Assembly: GCA_039583875.1 (NCBI GenBank)
Contig: CM077162.1
Span: 167,109,220-167,173,219, forward strand
Length of the DNA stretch: 64,000 nt
DNA from: Platanthera guangdongensis
Taxonomy: Eukaryota; Streptophyta; Magnoliopsida; Asparagales; Orchidaceae
Reading direction: 5' to 3'
Part shown: positions 10,857 to 23,192 of the stretch, piece after piece
Numbering within the stretch: the stretch's first letter is position 1
Layout: each line of letters opens with the position of its first letter
Translations under genes and position numbers: made by a program
Notes under the pieces: generated by a model
Database searches by the model: none
Seen by the model: the letters and a program-made list of their open reading frames with translations, nothing else
Told to the model about the DNA's origin: nothing

Positions 10857-11293
10857 ATGCGCTTACGACGGCCCCCACCGTGCCTGGTGAGGCTCTCATA
10901 AATATGTAGAGAATTTAGGGCTGCAAATAACCTCCTCCCCATGAACCCCATTAACTTAGTGAGATCATAGGTTTGACCGCCATATACGCGATCATCACAC
11001 GCAATCTTCGTGCATCGTCTAATCCTCCACCACAACCGACTGTCGGCGCCTCCATCACCGGCGTCGGGCGGCCCGCAACAGGCCGGCCACGTTGGGGCCG
11101 CGCCGCGGGGCGCCGCCCGCAAGAGGCGACCATGCCACATGACGCCGCACGCAAGGGGGTGGCCGTGCCCGACCGCCCCTGCCCCCGGCCACCTCCCGCG
11201 GTGGCGGGGCGCCACTGCAAGGAGGCGGCCACACCGGCCGCTACCCCTCCCAGGGGCCGCCTCCTGCATCCGCAGGGCGCAGCCCGCACGGGG
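10857..11293. other. GC-rich segment interrupted by the chromovirus
   Basis: From about 10,975 the sequence is very GC- and CpG-rich. It is open in several frames on both strands (Pro/Arg/Ala-rich), which composition alone explains. It continued directly into 17,392 onward before the chromovirus inserted. No domain is recognised. Confidence 0.5.
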
Positions 11294-11298
11294 GCGGC

Positions 11299-11779
11299 TG
11301 TTAGGAGAAAAACATTCAACGGCCTCAGATTCACCTGTTCTTATCCAACGGTCCAGAAGCAGCATCAATCCAACATCCATCATGCGGTCATGCGGATTTC
11401 CAACATCCATCAACGGTCCAAGAGCAGGGCAACAGCTATTTCATCCAACGATCAGTATTAAAGAGCAGGGCATTATCATCCAGCGGTCAGCAGCTATTTC
11501 ATCCAGCGGTCAGCAGAGGACAGCGGATATCAATATATTGCTAATAATAATATATGTAATTAATTAGCTGTTTAAATGTGTTTAACGGATATATGTAACG
11601 GTCCTCTTGCGGGCCTATTCCTTTAAATAGAAGTAGGAACTTTGTAATAGTTATGGATGATTTGAAATAAGAATGTTTTGCCCTCTAATTCTTCCTCCTT
11701 TCGTCTCTCTACTTACCGGCCACCTCCCTTGGCCCTTCTTCTGAGTATTACCACCACTTCCTCCGGCGGAATCGCTACA
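11299..11779 (+). repeat. 5' LTR of chromovirus
   Basis: Starts TGTTAGGAG and ends ATCGCTACA. It carries about five copies of a CATCCAACGGTC-like motif (11,341-11,521), and a TATA-like TTTAAATAG at 11,622-11,630. It aligns with 16,876-17,386. Confidence 0.95.
11341..11521 (+). repeat. CATCCAACGGTC-like motif array in chromovirus LTR
   Basis: Copies read ATCCAACGGTCCAGAAGC, ATCAACGGTCCAAGAGC, ATCCAACGATCAG and twice ATCCAGCGGTCAGCAG, some spaced by AAAGAGCAGGGCA. The same array in the 3' LTR has one additional segment of about 30 bp (near 17,006-17,038), which accounts for the length difference of the two LTRs. Confidence 0.8.
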
Positions 11780-11782
11780 TTT

Positions 11783-11799
11783 TGGTGCTCTCGCTGAGA
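11783..11799 (+). other. Probable primer binding site
   Basis: TGGTGCTCTCGCTGAGA begins three bases after the LTR end. A TGG start at this spacing is expected for a tRNA 3'-CCA primer; I cannot name the tRNA with confidence. Confidence 0.55.
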
Positions 11800-11823
11800 T
11801 TACCTGCATTCCGCCGAACCACT

Positions 11824-13368
11824 ATGGGTGAAGGATTACGATCAATTACGGACATCAAGAACGCTCTGCAGAATGAGCAAGACATCAGAGCCAGTTAGAT
11901 CGAAGAACTACAGCAGAAGTTCCTGACCGAAATGGATCAATAGTCTTTTCAAATCCGGCAACAATTCAATATAGAAATCCAAACAAAGGAGAATCTATTG
12001 GCGCGACAGATTCTGGAGAATCGAGACAAAACATCAGATCTTGCAGAACAAATTACTAGTCTCCGGAAAGATATGTTACAGCAATTCCAGAACATGCAAA
12101 AGATGTTGGGAAAGGGAGTGGTAGGCACACCACCGACCAATGAGGAAGAATTACAAAGCGAGGGACATCATCCTCAGACAAATTTTCCGACTCAATCATC
12201 TAATGGAATTCTTGGCCCCGCACCAACACCGCCCGGAACTCAGGTTGTTTCTGAACGCCCTGGTAATTTTGACATTCCTTGTCCTAGATTTTCTGAAGGC
12301 AATCCTGTTGATTGGCTTTACGAGTTAAGAAATTATTTTGAATACAACAACATTCGTAGCCAAGATTATTTACTAATTGCCTTCTTACATTTAGACAAGC
12401 CGGCCTCAAAGTGGTACCAAGCGACCTTAAGGGATCACCCGGCCTTGTCATTCCCATTGTTTGTTGATGCAATTAAAAAGAGATTTGGACCCTCTCAATA
12501 TTTTAGACCCGCAGGATTATTAACAAAACTGCACCAAGAAACTACCGTAATGGCTTTTAAAAGGGACTTTGAAGAGTTAATCACACAAGTTCCCGGACTT
12601 GCACCCGAATTTGTCACGGATATGTTCGTATCCGGGCTGAAATCGGAGATTAACAACTCAGTCCTTATGCATCAACCCAAAGAATTACATGACGCTTACG
12701 CTCTCGCTAGGATGTATGAAGACCGTTTTTACCCAAGCACAAAATATAAAAACTTCCAACACAGCACACACGTCGGGCAAAAATTCGAACCAATAAGAAA
12801 CAACCAATTCCAGCCAAATGCCCAACACAACATTTACACTAAGCTGCCCCCTATTAAACGGCTAACACCTGCAGAACTACAATCGAGAAGGGAGAAAGAC
12901 CTTTGTTATAACTGTGATGAGCGCTACCACGTGGGACATCGGTGTAAGGGCAAAGGAGCGTTGCTGTATTTAGAAGGAAATGAAGAGGAAGAAAATACTG
13001 AGGAAGTAGAGGTTGGGGAGAATTTTGAAGAACAGGACGACCGCACCATGACTATGTACTTACAAGCCCTATCGGGTATAATACCCAACCATGTAATTAG
13101 AGTAACAGGGATTATAAATAATCAACCCTTAGAAGTTTTTATAGATGGAGGAAGCACCCACAATTTTATTTCCAACAGGATAGCAAAATTTTTAAAACTG
13201 CCAATCCACAAAATAAAGGAATTTTCAGTATTTATGGGTAATGGGTCTCCTGAACCATGCAAAGGGAAGTGCCAAAACATCCCACTGCTCATCCAAAATA
13301 AATTATATAAAATTCAGCTATACGTCCTTGACATAGAAGGGGCTGATTTAATTTTGGGGCAAAATTAG
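11824..13368 (+). pseudogene. gag: Chromovirus Gag and start of protease, with stops
   Basis: Structural protein of the virus-like particle. ATG 11,824 opens a frame with two early TAG stops (11,896 and 11,941), then stays open to TAG 13,366. The first 100 codons are Gln/Glu-rich and probably coiled coil. The capsid-type block reads NPVDWLYELRNYF with ASKWYQ (about 12,300-12,420). A zinc knuckle, CYNCDERYHVGHRC, fits C-x2-C-x4-H-x4-C at 12,904-12,945, followed by an acidic stretch. The protease begins near 13,135 with VFIDGGSTHNF (active site D-G-G where D-S/T-G is usual). The terminal TAG sits where the family has tryptophan, so it is a point mutation and not the natural end. Confidence 0.92.
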
Positions 13369-14163
13369 CTTAGAACGCTAGGTCCTATCACCGTGGACTA
13401 TAATCATCTAACCCTTTCTTATGATAGTACCGAAGGACGAATCCAGCTGAAAGGCAATAAAGATACACAAGCAGGAATGGTTTCATCATCACAGCTAATG
13501 CGGATGGTGGCAATTAGACCTTCAACCCTTTGTCTATTGTTAGCTAAGGAATCACCAGAACCCATAAAAACCGAAAATACATTAGAAATGATCTTAAAAT
13601 CCTTGCCAGAACAAATTAGTGTGCTATTGAGAGAATATTCTCAATTATTTGATGAACTGAGAGTCCTGCCCCCAAAAAGAGATATAGACCATAAAATTGC
13701 AATCCTTCCTAGGGCGGCTGCACCAAACCTGAGACCCTTCTGTTATCCATATCACCAAAAGAATGAGATTGAACGAATAGTGAGGGATATGATAGAAAAC
13801 GGACAGATTAGGCCAAACACATCAGCATTTAGTTCCCCAGTCTTATTAGTAAAGAAAAAAGACGGAACATGGAGGTTTTGTGTAGATTATCGATCCCTCA
13901 ATAAGCTAACCATAAAAGATAAGTTCACAATTCCCACAATCGAAGAACTTTTGGACGAATTATATGCCACTCGATTCTATTCAAAAATTGACCTCCGATC
14001 CGGATATCACCAAATAAGAGTTGATGAACGGGATATACACAAGATGGCTTTTAGGACTCACCAAGGGCATTATGAGTTTCTCGTAATGCCCTTTGGCTTA
14101 ACCAACGCCCCTTCGACCTTTCAAGCTTTGATGAACACTATTTTCCAACCATTTTTTGCGTAA
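13369..14163 (+). pseudogene. pol: Chromovirus reverse transcriptase, N-terminal part
   Basis: Same frame as gag, continuing after the TAG at 13,366. Visible RT blocks: [43 protein letters not shown] and [16 protein letters not shown]. An additional T in a T-run near 14,156 changes the frame, so translation would stop at 14,161; the catalytic box follows in the next frame. The fingers and palm are otherwise complete. Confidence 0.93.
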
Positions 14164-14980
14164 ATTCATAGTTATATTTTTTGATGACATTTTGATTTTT
14201 AGTCCAACACAGCAGGACCATGCTAAACATTTACAAAAAGCTTTGCAAATTCTTAAGAAAAATCAACTTTTCATTAAACTAGCAAAATGTCAATTCTTAA
14301 CAACCGAGATAGAATTTCTGGGGCATACCATTAGTCAGGGAACTTATTTTCCAAATAAATCAAATATATCAGCGATCGAGCAGTTTTCCGAACAAATTAA
14401 TCAAAAGGGTATAAGAGCTTTCCTAGGCCTAACAGGATATTACCGTAAGTTTATAAAGGACTACGCTAGGATTGCACATCCACTAACGGAGTTGTTAAAA
14501 AAGCAATCTTTTCACTGGAACCAGCAAACCAAGGCAGCTTACGAACAGCTGAAGGAGCGTTTACTATCCTATCCCATATTATCACTACCCAATTTCCAGG
14601 AACCCTTCCAAATAGAAACGGATGCTTCAGGAACGGGAATAGGGGCTATTTTGTTACAAGACAAAAAAACTATAGCGTATTTCAGCAAGAAGCTAACCCC
14701 CTTGATGTAAAAAAAATCAACTTACATTCGGGCGCTATTTGCGGTTACCACGGCAGTTCATCGATGGCGCCAATACTTATTAGGACACAAATTTACAATA
14801 TTAACAGACCACCAAAGCCTTCATCACCTCCTAACACAAACAATCCAAACACCCGATCAGCAGTTCTACTTTACCAAACTCATGGGCTATGATTTTGAGA
14901 TAAAATATAAGGCAGGAAAATAGAATATAGCAGCAGACATTCTATCAAGAATCCCAGAAATCACAGAGCAAACACCACAA
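14156..14980 (+). pseudogene. pol: Chromovirus RT catalytic part and RNase H, with stops
   Basis: After the frame change the sequence continues with FFDDILIFS, carrying the two catalytic aspartates of the family's (Y/F)xDD box, then the connection (FLGLTGYYRKFI). RNase H follows: TDASGTGIGAIL, then a TAA at 14,708, then LTDHQSLHHLL. A TAG near 14,923 interrupts KAGK-NIAADILSR, where the family has Q or E. It would copy RNA into cDNA and degrade the template; the stops prevent that here. Confidence 0.92.
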
Positions 14981-15496
14981 ATGCAACTGAATATGATGTC
15001 TGTACCAATTTCCCCTCTCTTGGAGGGATTGGAGCAAGACTATGAGCATGACGAGTTCAGTAAAAAGGTCCAACAGGAGCCTCAAGCTTACCCCGCATGG
15101 AACCAACAAGGTAAGTACCTAACTTACAAAAACAAAATTTACATTCCACATAATTCACCAATCAGCAAAAAAATCATAAAAGAAGCACATTCTACTCTAA
15201 TCGGGGGACACTCAGGCATCAAGGGAACTCTACACAAGATTCAAAACCAGTTCTACTGGCCCGAGATGAGAGCAGAAGTTACCAAGTTCATTAAGGAATG
15301 TGACATCTGTCAAAAGTCTAAAGCCGTGAACCACTTGCCTTATGGACTCTTGCAGCCTTTACCAACCCCGAGTAAACTATGGGCTGACCTCACAATGGAC
15401 TTCATAACTTGCTTACCCAATTCATCAAGGTATACGATCATATTCGTAGTGGTAGATCGGTTTTCCAAAGCCGGGCATTTTACCCCACTTAAATAA
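14981..15496 (+). pseudogene. pol: Chromovirus integrase, N-terminal zinc domain and first catalytic Asp
   Basis: The HHCC zinc domain is complete (HSTLIGGHSG ... CDICQKSK, about 15,186-15,320). The first catalytic aspartate lies in LTMDFITCLP, followed by IIFVVVDRFSKAGHF. One missing base near 15,490 shifts the frame and gives a TAA; the protein resumes in the next frame as TRTKVATAFW. Confidence 0.92.
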
Positions 15497-16647
15497 CTCA
15501 CAGGACCAAAGTAGCCACAGCATTTTGGAACAACATAGGAAAACTACATGGAATACCTGAATCCATAATTTATGATAGGGATAGTATTTTTCTTAGCAAT
15601 TTCTGGGTAGAGCTGTTTAGGTTGCAAGGGACACACCTCAAATACAGCTCATCATACCATCCCCAAACCGACGGACAAACCGAGCGGGTAAATAGATGTA
15701 TTGAACAATATTTACTCATTTTCTCACATGAACATCCTAAATCATGGTCTGAATATCTAAGTTTTGCAGAATATCATTATAATTCATCATTTAATTCTTC
15801 GACCAACACGACCCCTTATGAGGTCATGTTTGGTCGACCGCCTCCTATGTTGCTGAATTTTTGTGCAGGTACAACAACAAATGAAGCCGTGGACACTACG
15901 TTGCGGACAAGAGAAGAAATATTACATGCATTAAAAGCCAACCTAACGAAATCTCAACAGAGAATGAAGGAACAGACAGATAAACAATGACTGGAATTAA
16001 AGCTGGATTTAGGCGACTGGGTACTACTGCGATTACATCCGTACAGATAACTGTCTCTGCTGAAACCATCCAACATAAAGCTTAGCCTAAAATTTTATGG
16101 ACCATTTCAAGTTGAGGAGATCATTGGCGAGACATCATATCGCCTCTCCCTCCCTACGGGCTCCAAAATCCATCCAGTCTTTCATGCATCTCAACTTAAG
16201 CCATACATGGGGGATCCCAAAATACAGATTACACAGCTACCAGATCTCAAATGGCGAAACAATCCATTACATCAACCATTAGCCGTCATCAGCACACGCC
16301 GAATCCTGCGGCAAGGCAAGGAGGTACCTCAAGCACTCATCCAATGGCAAGGACTGCCACCAGAAGACAGCACTTGGGAAGATGCCGCAGAGGTCGAAGG
16401 ATTTCCCAGTATTCAGGCGGACCTAGGAAAAGCCTTCGCACAAGCACCCTCCGAACCAGTGTTAACAACATGGGGTAAGAGGGAAAAATGGAAGCCAAGG
16501 AAAACAAAATCACCATCGGACTCTATCAACCAAAACCAAGTCAAAAAGAAACATCATCCAGAAGATTCGCACGCTACGCTAGAAAATTTGAAGTGGACAC
16601 AAACCAAACCAAGGGGAAAGAGAGGAAAACCTCAGATCTCACCATAG
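15493..16647 (+). pseudogene. pol: Chromovirus integrase C-terminal part with chromodomain, two stops
   Basis: Second catalytic aspartate in IIYDRDSIFLS; glutamate in [16 protein letters not shown] (about 15,650-15,690). TGA at 15,988 (CGA to TGA) and TAA at 16,048 (CAA to TAA) interrupt the C-terminal domain. From 16,207 it is open to TAG 16,645 and holds the GPY-type linker (KIHPVFHASQLKPY just before) and a chromodomain (VISTRRILRQGKEV ... ALIQWQGLPPEDSTWED, about 16,280-16,385). Chromodomains in this position direct integration to histone-marked chromatin. A lysine-rich tail ends the protein. Confidence 0.93.
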
Positions 16648-16875
16648 ATCTGGTATGAAAGTTAGTTGCCAGAGTTTTCCAGCTTGGCACAGAGTTGCCA
16701 CCTTCAGGTCGAGATTCATCTGTTCTTTTATAGCTTTCTCCGTCATCATGCGGTAGCCATCAACAGTGCCTCACCGGAGCTCCAGCAACTTCCGTCCAGC
16801 TCTTCTCTCTTCATAGCAAAAGATCGTGGTTTTAGGGTTCACGATGAGGACATCGCTTTTTAAAGCGGACGGTAA
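16648..16875 (+). other. 3' untranslated region of chromovirus
   Basis: Non-coding stretch between the pol stop and the 3' LTR. The final bases AAAGCGGACGGTAA are purine-rich and would be the plus-strand primer. Confidence 0.7.
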
Positions 16876-17386
16876 TGTTAGGAGAAACACATCCAACGGC
16901 CTCAGATTCACCTGCTCTTATCCAACGGTCCAGAAGCATCATCAATCCAACATCCATCATGCGGTCATGCGGATTTCCAACATCCATCAACGGTCCAAGA
17001 GCAGGGCATCATCATCGGTCAGAATTAAAGAGCAGGGCAACAACTATTTCATCCAACGATCGGTATTAAAGAGCAGGGCATTATCATCCAGCGGTCAGCA
17101 GCTATTTCATCCAGCTGTCAGCAGAGGACAGCGGATATCAATATATTGCTAATAATAATATATGTAATTAATTAGCTGTTTAAATGTGTTTAACGAATAT
17201 ATGTAACGGTCCTCTTGCGGACCTATTCCTTTAAATATAAGTAGGAACTCTGTAATAGTTATGGATGATTTGAAATAAGAATGTTTTCCCTCTAATTCTT
17301 CCTCCTTTCGTCTCTCTACTTACCAGCCACCTCCCTTGGCCCTTCTCCTAAGTATTACCACCACTTCCTCCGGCGGAATCGCTACA
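16876..17386 (+). repeat. 3' LTR of chromovirus
   Basis: Starts TGTTAGGAG and ends GCTACA, followed by the TSD GCGGC. It is 30 bp longer than the 5' LTR because the motif array has one additional segment. Confidence 0.95.
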
Positions 17387-17391
17387 GCGGC

Positions 17392-18438
17392 TGCGCTCGG
17401 GCACCGCCGGCCGCCCCTCCTCGTGGCTGCATCCCGTGACCGCGGCGCGCCACCCTACCCGCGATTTCTCTCACTGTGGCTGGCCGCCCTGTCAGCCGCG
17501 GCTCCTCCTTTACCCTCGCTGGCGCCCGCCCGCCAATGAGATGACCCCTCTTTCGTAGCGGGCCCGCCACACCGTCCGATCATTCGACCACAATTTTCAT
17601 CATACATTTCACGAATAACCACCCACTACCTATCATGATTAGTGCGGGTTATCAGGAATTAAAAAATCGTCTGCATTTAGTGTGAATTATGCGCATAATA
17701 TTCGCCCAAAACTATATTAGATTTAGTTTGCAAATAATAATCATGGTGGTATTTACGGTGTGCGAATAGCCTCATAACTACCATAACACCTCCTGGATCC
17801 TATAAAGAGGTCGTAGGACCCATTTATTTTTAACTTTTTCCTCCCAGTCTTTTTCTTCCCCAGGTCGAAGCTCTGCCGGAATTCTCCTACGAGCCTCCTC
17901 CACCAGCCAGACGACCAAGAAATTCGTCTAAGTCCACAACACTCGGATGAAGAAGGCGCCATGCGCGCAGCTTCAGAGAGCTTCCTAAATATGCAACGCC
18001 ACCTGAATCACTATCAACACATCCCGGCGCGCACCGCCACAAATTATGCTCGCCAAGTAACGACCGAGAACGTTCATATCTTTTCAAGCGTAAAATAAGA
18101 AATCAGCTTCGAGTGAGGCGGTCTGTCGTCCACCGAACATTTCACAGTCTCTTCTCTCAAAGTTGTAACGAGGAGCGGCATGTCGCCCTCGATTCTCCAA
18201 GCACTCTATAAACAACCTCCAATAGTGAAGTTTGACCGGCATCGTCCCCGTAACATGATTTTCTTTTCATTTAAAGAGTTTTTCCACGTTAAAATCGCCC
18301 TGTATGTTCTAAGTTTATTCTATGACTGTATGCGCGTTCGACCGCTCCACGGGTTAAGACGGTCTAGTTTAATCCGGTCTACCAGGAGGGCTGAGTTGGC
18401 TGCGAAAGTGTCAAACGGAGCCTTATGCTCATGAATAT
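17392..18438. other. Unassigned segment, GC-rich at first
   Basis: The first 180 bp continue the GC-rich sequence left of the chromovirus. The remainder is mixed composition with no recognisable protein. A TATA-like CTCTATAAACAACC at about 18,204-18,217 is the only promoter-like hint and has no gene behind it. Confidence 0.45.
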
Positions 18439-18534
18439 GAGGTTAAATTGTCATTTGTTAATGCCCACCTTAAGAACTTCATGCATTTTTAAGTTCAAAG
18501 GGATTATGTTTATTATCAAATGACAGTTTAACTC
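18439..18534. repeat. MITE-like short foldback, copy 2
   Basis: About 96 bp with inverted ends GAGGTTAAATTGTCATTTG and CAAATGACAGTTTAACTC. It is related to 10,758-10,856 and better paired than that copy. Confidence 0.7.
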
Positions 18535-18599
18535 ATATGTTTACGACCTCCACCACAGTGCCAAAGGAAGCCTTGGTGAAGGAAGCGGGGGGTGTGTTG

Positions 18600-21500
18600 T
18601 GTAAGACCCCCTCTCCCCCTTACCAAGGAGGGCTACCGGATCTTATGCCCAGAACCGCCGTCTTACGGTGGCACTAACTCACGGGTTAGTCGACACCGCA
18701 ATACGCCGATTCTGCCGGCTAGAACGATCATTAACCTGTAGGCCAATATGAGAAATAAGAAGTAAAACTGAGTATAAAATGCCATCAGTCCACAAGTCAC
18801 AGTACAATCATATAAAGGAAATGAATAGTACAATAATCCACAGAATAGTACAGAAAAAGAGTAAAAAGGGCTTATGCCCAGTACATCAAATCTCTCTCTC
18901 ACAAAATAGTAAATGCGGAAGCTAAACTAGAACATCAAGACTCGTCCCACCTGAGGACGCACAGTAGTAGTGGTAGCCTGCTGAAGCGGTATCTGCTCCT
19001 CATGTCCTGCCTCCTCGACGTGCTGGTGCTCCATCTCCACGGGCTCCTAAAAATAGTTGGTCACCGACCATTAGTCAAAAAGACTAAGTCGTTTCCTCCA
19101 CACCTCGCCCCGCAGCTCCTAGGCACCGAGCGGGAGGACGAAGCGGAGGACAACAAGGGGTAGCAAAATGGAAGCAGGTGACAATATCTATCTAAAGTGG
19201 TACTAAGTAATGAAATTCTACACTAGCAATGCTAAGTACAGTACAAGTAGTAAGTAAGTAAGAGCGGTGCAGTAAAGGAAAGTAAAGAAACAGCAGTATG
19301 AACAAGTAAATAAGCTAAGCTACCACTAAGCTATCATCACAAACGTACCCTAACTTATATAAATGCCCATACAAATATATAAGTTAGGATTTCCAGGAAA
19401 TTTAACTTATCATATAAAAGATCTCATACTAATTTATATGATAAGGATCTATGAAGCGTATGACCTAATATGAATGAATGATATGATGCAATTTTATGCG
19501 CAGACAAGTGCAACTCACACACAACGACTCTGTGATCACAGACCTTTAGTTCCCACTTTTTGAGAGCTAGCATCACTCTTGGGTACCACCGCTGTGGCTA
19601 CGGCAGCAGCGGAGCGGGCGTCTCCGCTTCTAGACTGGTATGCACACTACCAAGCCTTAGACCCCTCTCATACGCCTCTGTACACGTTCAAGGTGCACTC
19701 TAGAGTCTCGCGTACGTACTTTGCTGACAAACCCGTCAGTCTTGTTGGGTCAGATGTGCGTTATCGGGGATCGTCCTCCAGACCGCAGTGTAAAACAACC
19801 CACTGGCCCCTCTAACTCTCACAACCGCCTGGTGCACCGTACTGCCATCGGTGTGACGAACGGCCAGTACCGCATGCCCCGCCACGATATTTATGCACAT
19901 GCAAGTAATTCATACCGAGCCTCCCGCTCGCAGGACCAAAACCCGTCCTGAATCCCTCAAACCCAAACCCGGGTGAGAACGCACATTAGTGCCTTTATGT
20001 CAATTCCCTCCAACCCTAAACGGGTGAGCATATATCATGAAACTCTCCAACCCAAACACGGGCGAGAAGGTACAACCATGTCCTAACCTATTAAGCTACT
20101 CTTGTCTACGGTTTATTATACTTAGAGATTTAAGGTTAATCCCAGGACTGCCCCCGGTATTCCCTGTGAAGGGCTCTCAAGGGGCACTAGGAACTGTGTT
20201 GGGATTACGCCCAGCGTTCCCTTTCGCAAGGATACTTATTTTAGTTGATGACTACTCATGTATCTCCCCAGCTCTCCTTATTGCTTAAGTATAACCCTAG
20301 TGACTTAAGGTATTACCGGGAACCGACGGTCTTCCGCCGATCCCCCACTCCAGTTGATGACCAAGACTTGCACTTTTGATCCCTCACTAAGACAACTCTA
20401 CCCACCAGGGTTACTCATGTTGAACTCTCTCTTATTTCTGCCGATAATCAATCCCCTGGTAATCCCTAAGGCAGGACCTATTTGTGTTATATGCAGACCA
20501 TGACCCATGACTACCCTAGAAATGTGATCTTCCAAAACTTAAGGCATCTTGCCTCTAAATATTTATCCTAAGGTAATATGGACTAAGGGAACTACCCTAA
20601 GGATTCTCACAATTTTTCTTGGCCAAATAGTCATTTAATTAATTCTTCTAATTTAAATGCTAGGTCACTTTACACATGAAGTAGTTTGATTAAGTATCTA
20701 CTGACATAGGGAATTTTTCCTGAAATGTATATTGACAAAATATTGCTGCCTACAGAATTTCATAATTTTCCTGAAATTATTTATCATCATTTTCTATTTA
20801 ATATCAATTCTACATAAATTCCATTTTCCAAATGAAGTATAGGCATCATGTACTCAAAAATTCCAGAAATATTACAGAGCTTGTAGGACACTAATTTAAG
20901 ACTATTGGCAGAGAATCATCAACATTTAATGTAAGATGGCCTATAGGATTCCATTATAAAATATTTACCAAAATGCCATTGAACTAATTTAACACAAGTA
21001 ATGCATCCATTAAATTCTGAGAAATTTATGCAAACCTAATAATAACATTTTATAATAGTAGAATAATTTCCAAATTTTTCAGAGGTATAATTCCATCATT
21101 TCAAGAATTAACAAGATAAGGGTAAAATGGGAAATATAGGGTATCTACTCCAAATATTCTTCAAAACAGAGACATCATATTTTTCCTAAGTCAAATGTGA
21201 TGTTATCTATGCCTTAGCAAAGTTGTTTGGATTTGTACTTGAATAAATCCTATTTTCCAATTTTATTCCCAAAATAGCTATATTTAAAATAAATTCCAAT
21301 AAATGAAATTTTGATTCCAAAAATTCCATCATTAATTTGAGGGGTGAAATTTACCCTAATGAACCACTGGAAATAATTTCATGACACTTGCATGTCACCA
21401 TTAGGCTAAATACACAAATTTGCATTTTTGCTATTTGCACACCAAGGCTTAACATAGGCTAGCACATGCAAGTGGATTCTCCCACATGCAGTGAACCCAA

Positions 21501-23192
21501 GGTGCTGAAACTTTTACCATACACCAAGGATGACCCCACTGAGCCACCACCAAAATTTGGGGCCATGGGGAGGAGTAGAACTCCATATATGTCATTTATT
21601 TAAATTTTGATATTTTACCAAAAACTATAGGAAATATTTTCCAAAAATTCCTAAATTTTGGCAGGAGCTACGTATGCTCTAATAATGCATGTGGCCAAAA
21701 TGTGGGGCCATGGTGAATAATATTGTGACCTGGGCACCCAATTTAATTTCTGCCCTACTCTAGGACCAGTCCTAGGAGAAATGTCCTATAGGACTGTACA
21801 CTACACCAAAATGTAAGTTTAGGGTGGCATATTAAAGGTAAGACCCTAGGCTACATTTTTTATTAAGGGCCTAAGTTCTGAAAACGCCTCTAAGAGGCCT
21901 AAATTTAACATGCAAGTGACAGCCAAAATAGGGACAGAAAATTAAATTTTGATGTAGCACGAATCTTGAAGCAGGATGGAGGGCATCCGTTCATCTTCCT
22001 CCTCCAGCCAATGGCCGAGATTTGCCCGACCTGGAGCACCTTCAAACCTCATTTCCCGGCCACCCCTTAGCCTCCACGGCCGGCTACCACCACCACCACC
22101 TCCGTTGAGGTGGTGGCCAACGTTTGGCGGCGAAATGGTGGCCGGAGGCGGCGGTTTCCGGCGAACTTGCACTCCATCAAAATTCCAAAATCCATGAAAA
22201 AGCTCACCTTGGATCTGGCTCATTTGAGCCCGATGTCTCGCCTAATAGATCTAGGAAACTAGTACGGGTAGAGGTGAGGTGAAACGGACCTCGATTGGGG
22301 CTTGGCGGCGGGTTTGGCGGCGGTTGGCCATGAAAAATTTCCTCTCCGGCGAGCTTGCTCCCGAACTCGATTCTCCACCAAAAGCTTCGATCCAGGTATC
22401 GAATTCCACTCCTTTGGACCTTCTGAAGCTAATGGGATGGTTGGTTTTGGCTGATATGGCTTGTATACAGAGATGCCATGATGGGAATTTCGGCCATGAG
22501 CTTTGGTTTCTCCTCCTTGGCTCCAAGTGGCATGAAATTGGGTTGGAAAGGATGATAATTGATGTGTGGGTTCAGATTTGTGCTTGGAAAGAGAGGAGGA
22601 GGGCCACATGGCCTTCATCCCCATTTTCCCTCTCTTCTCTCTCCTCTTTTTCCCCCAATTTCCAAAACTACCCCCTTGCATGCAATCTCTCTCCAATTTC
22701 AGGAGGGTAGGGGCTGTCATTAACCATTAAGGCTGGTCATGGGCCAATTTGGTGGGCTTGGTCCAAGGGGAAATGGCTTGGCCTTCATTTCACTCTTTAG
22801 GTCAATTTGTTGACCAAATTGACTTTTAGGGTTGACTGGTCAACCATGGTGGGTGGACTGACCCGACTTGGTGGAAATGGGTCTAGTGGCACCACCCAAC
22901 TTGGTTTGGATCAAGGGGGTGCCCCACTTAGGTTAATTAGGCCTATGGGTGTGAGTTTGATCAAATTAAGCCCAAGGTTGACCTTGGTCAACTGGGGTCA
23001 AAATGTTGACCCAGCGACATACCCTAGGGTCCACTTAGATTGTTTTTAGGGTTAGGGCAATGTGGTGGGGTCATGGTGTGGCTAAGGTCCCTAATTAGGC
23101 TAGTTTGACCTAGTTTGACTTGGTCCTATAGTGGGCTCCACATGGCTACCACCCACTACCTAGGGTCAAACCTAGTTGATCTCCTTAGGTCT
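18600..23192 (-). repeat. Long LTR of the Tekay-like element, truncated at its start
   Basis: About 4.6 kb without retroelement coding sequence, between the left target duplication and the integrase scrap. On the minus strand it would end ...GGGGGTCTTACA. Its other end lacks the first 58 or so bases of the LTR (compare 24,853-24,909) and joins directly to integrase sequence after the GQTER block. The interior is AT-rich from about 20,600 to 21,950 and GC-rich near 22,000-22,400. Calling all of it LTR rests on the target duplication and on the shared 144-bp segment; the middle is unverified. Confidence 0.6.
23049..23192. repeat. Left arm of 144-bp inverted repeat (partner 24,910-25,056)
   Basis: Reads GGGTTAGGGCAATGTGG ... 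CTCCTTAGGTCT and is almost identical to the reverse complement of 24,910-25,056. Outside the arms the sequences differ, which fixes the breakpoints. Confidence 0.9.

Larger units (their letters stand above)
11299..17386 (+). mobile_element. Complete but mutated Ty3/gypsy chromovirus (6.1 kb)
   Basis: Two LTRs of 481 and 511 bp flank gag-PR-RT-RNaseH-INT-chromodomain on the plus strand. A perfect 5-bp target-site duplication GCGGC lies at 11,294-11,298 and 17,387-17,391, so both ends are certain. The coding frame is intact in length but has several single stops and two 1-base frame changes, so this copy cannot move by itself. The LTRs are similar but not identical, pointing to a moderately old insertion. 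Sublineage is not assigned; the short LTRs and chromodomain suit Reina- or Galadriel-type chromoviruses. Confidence 0.95.

Noticed and set aside
10850..11567. Pro/Arg/Ala-rich ORFs near the chromovirus 5' end
   Set aside because: They run across the LTR boundary and exist in several frames, so GC content explains them.
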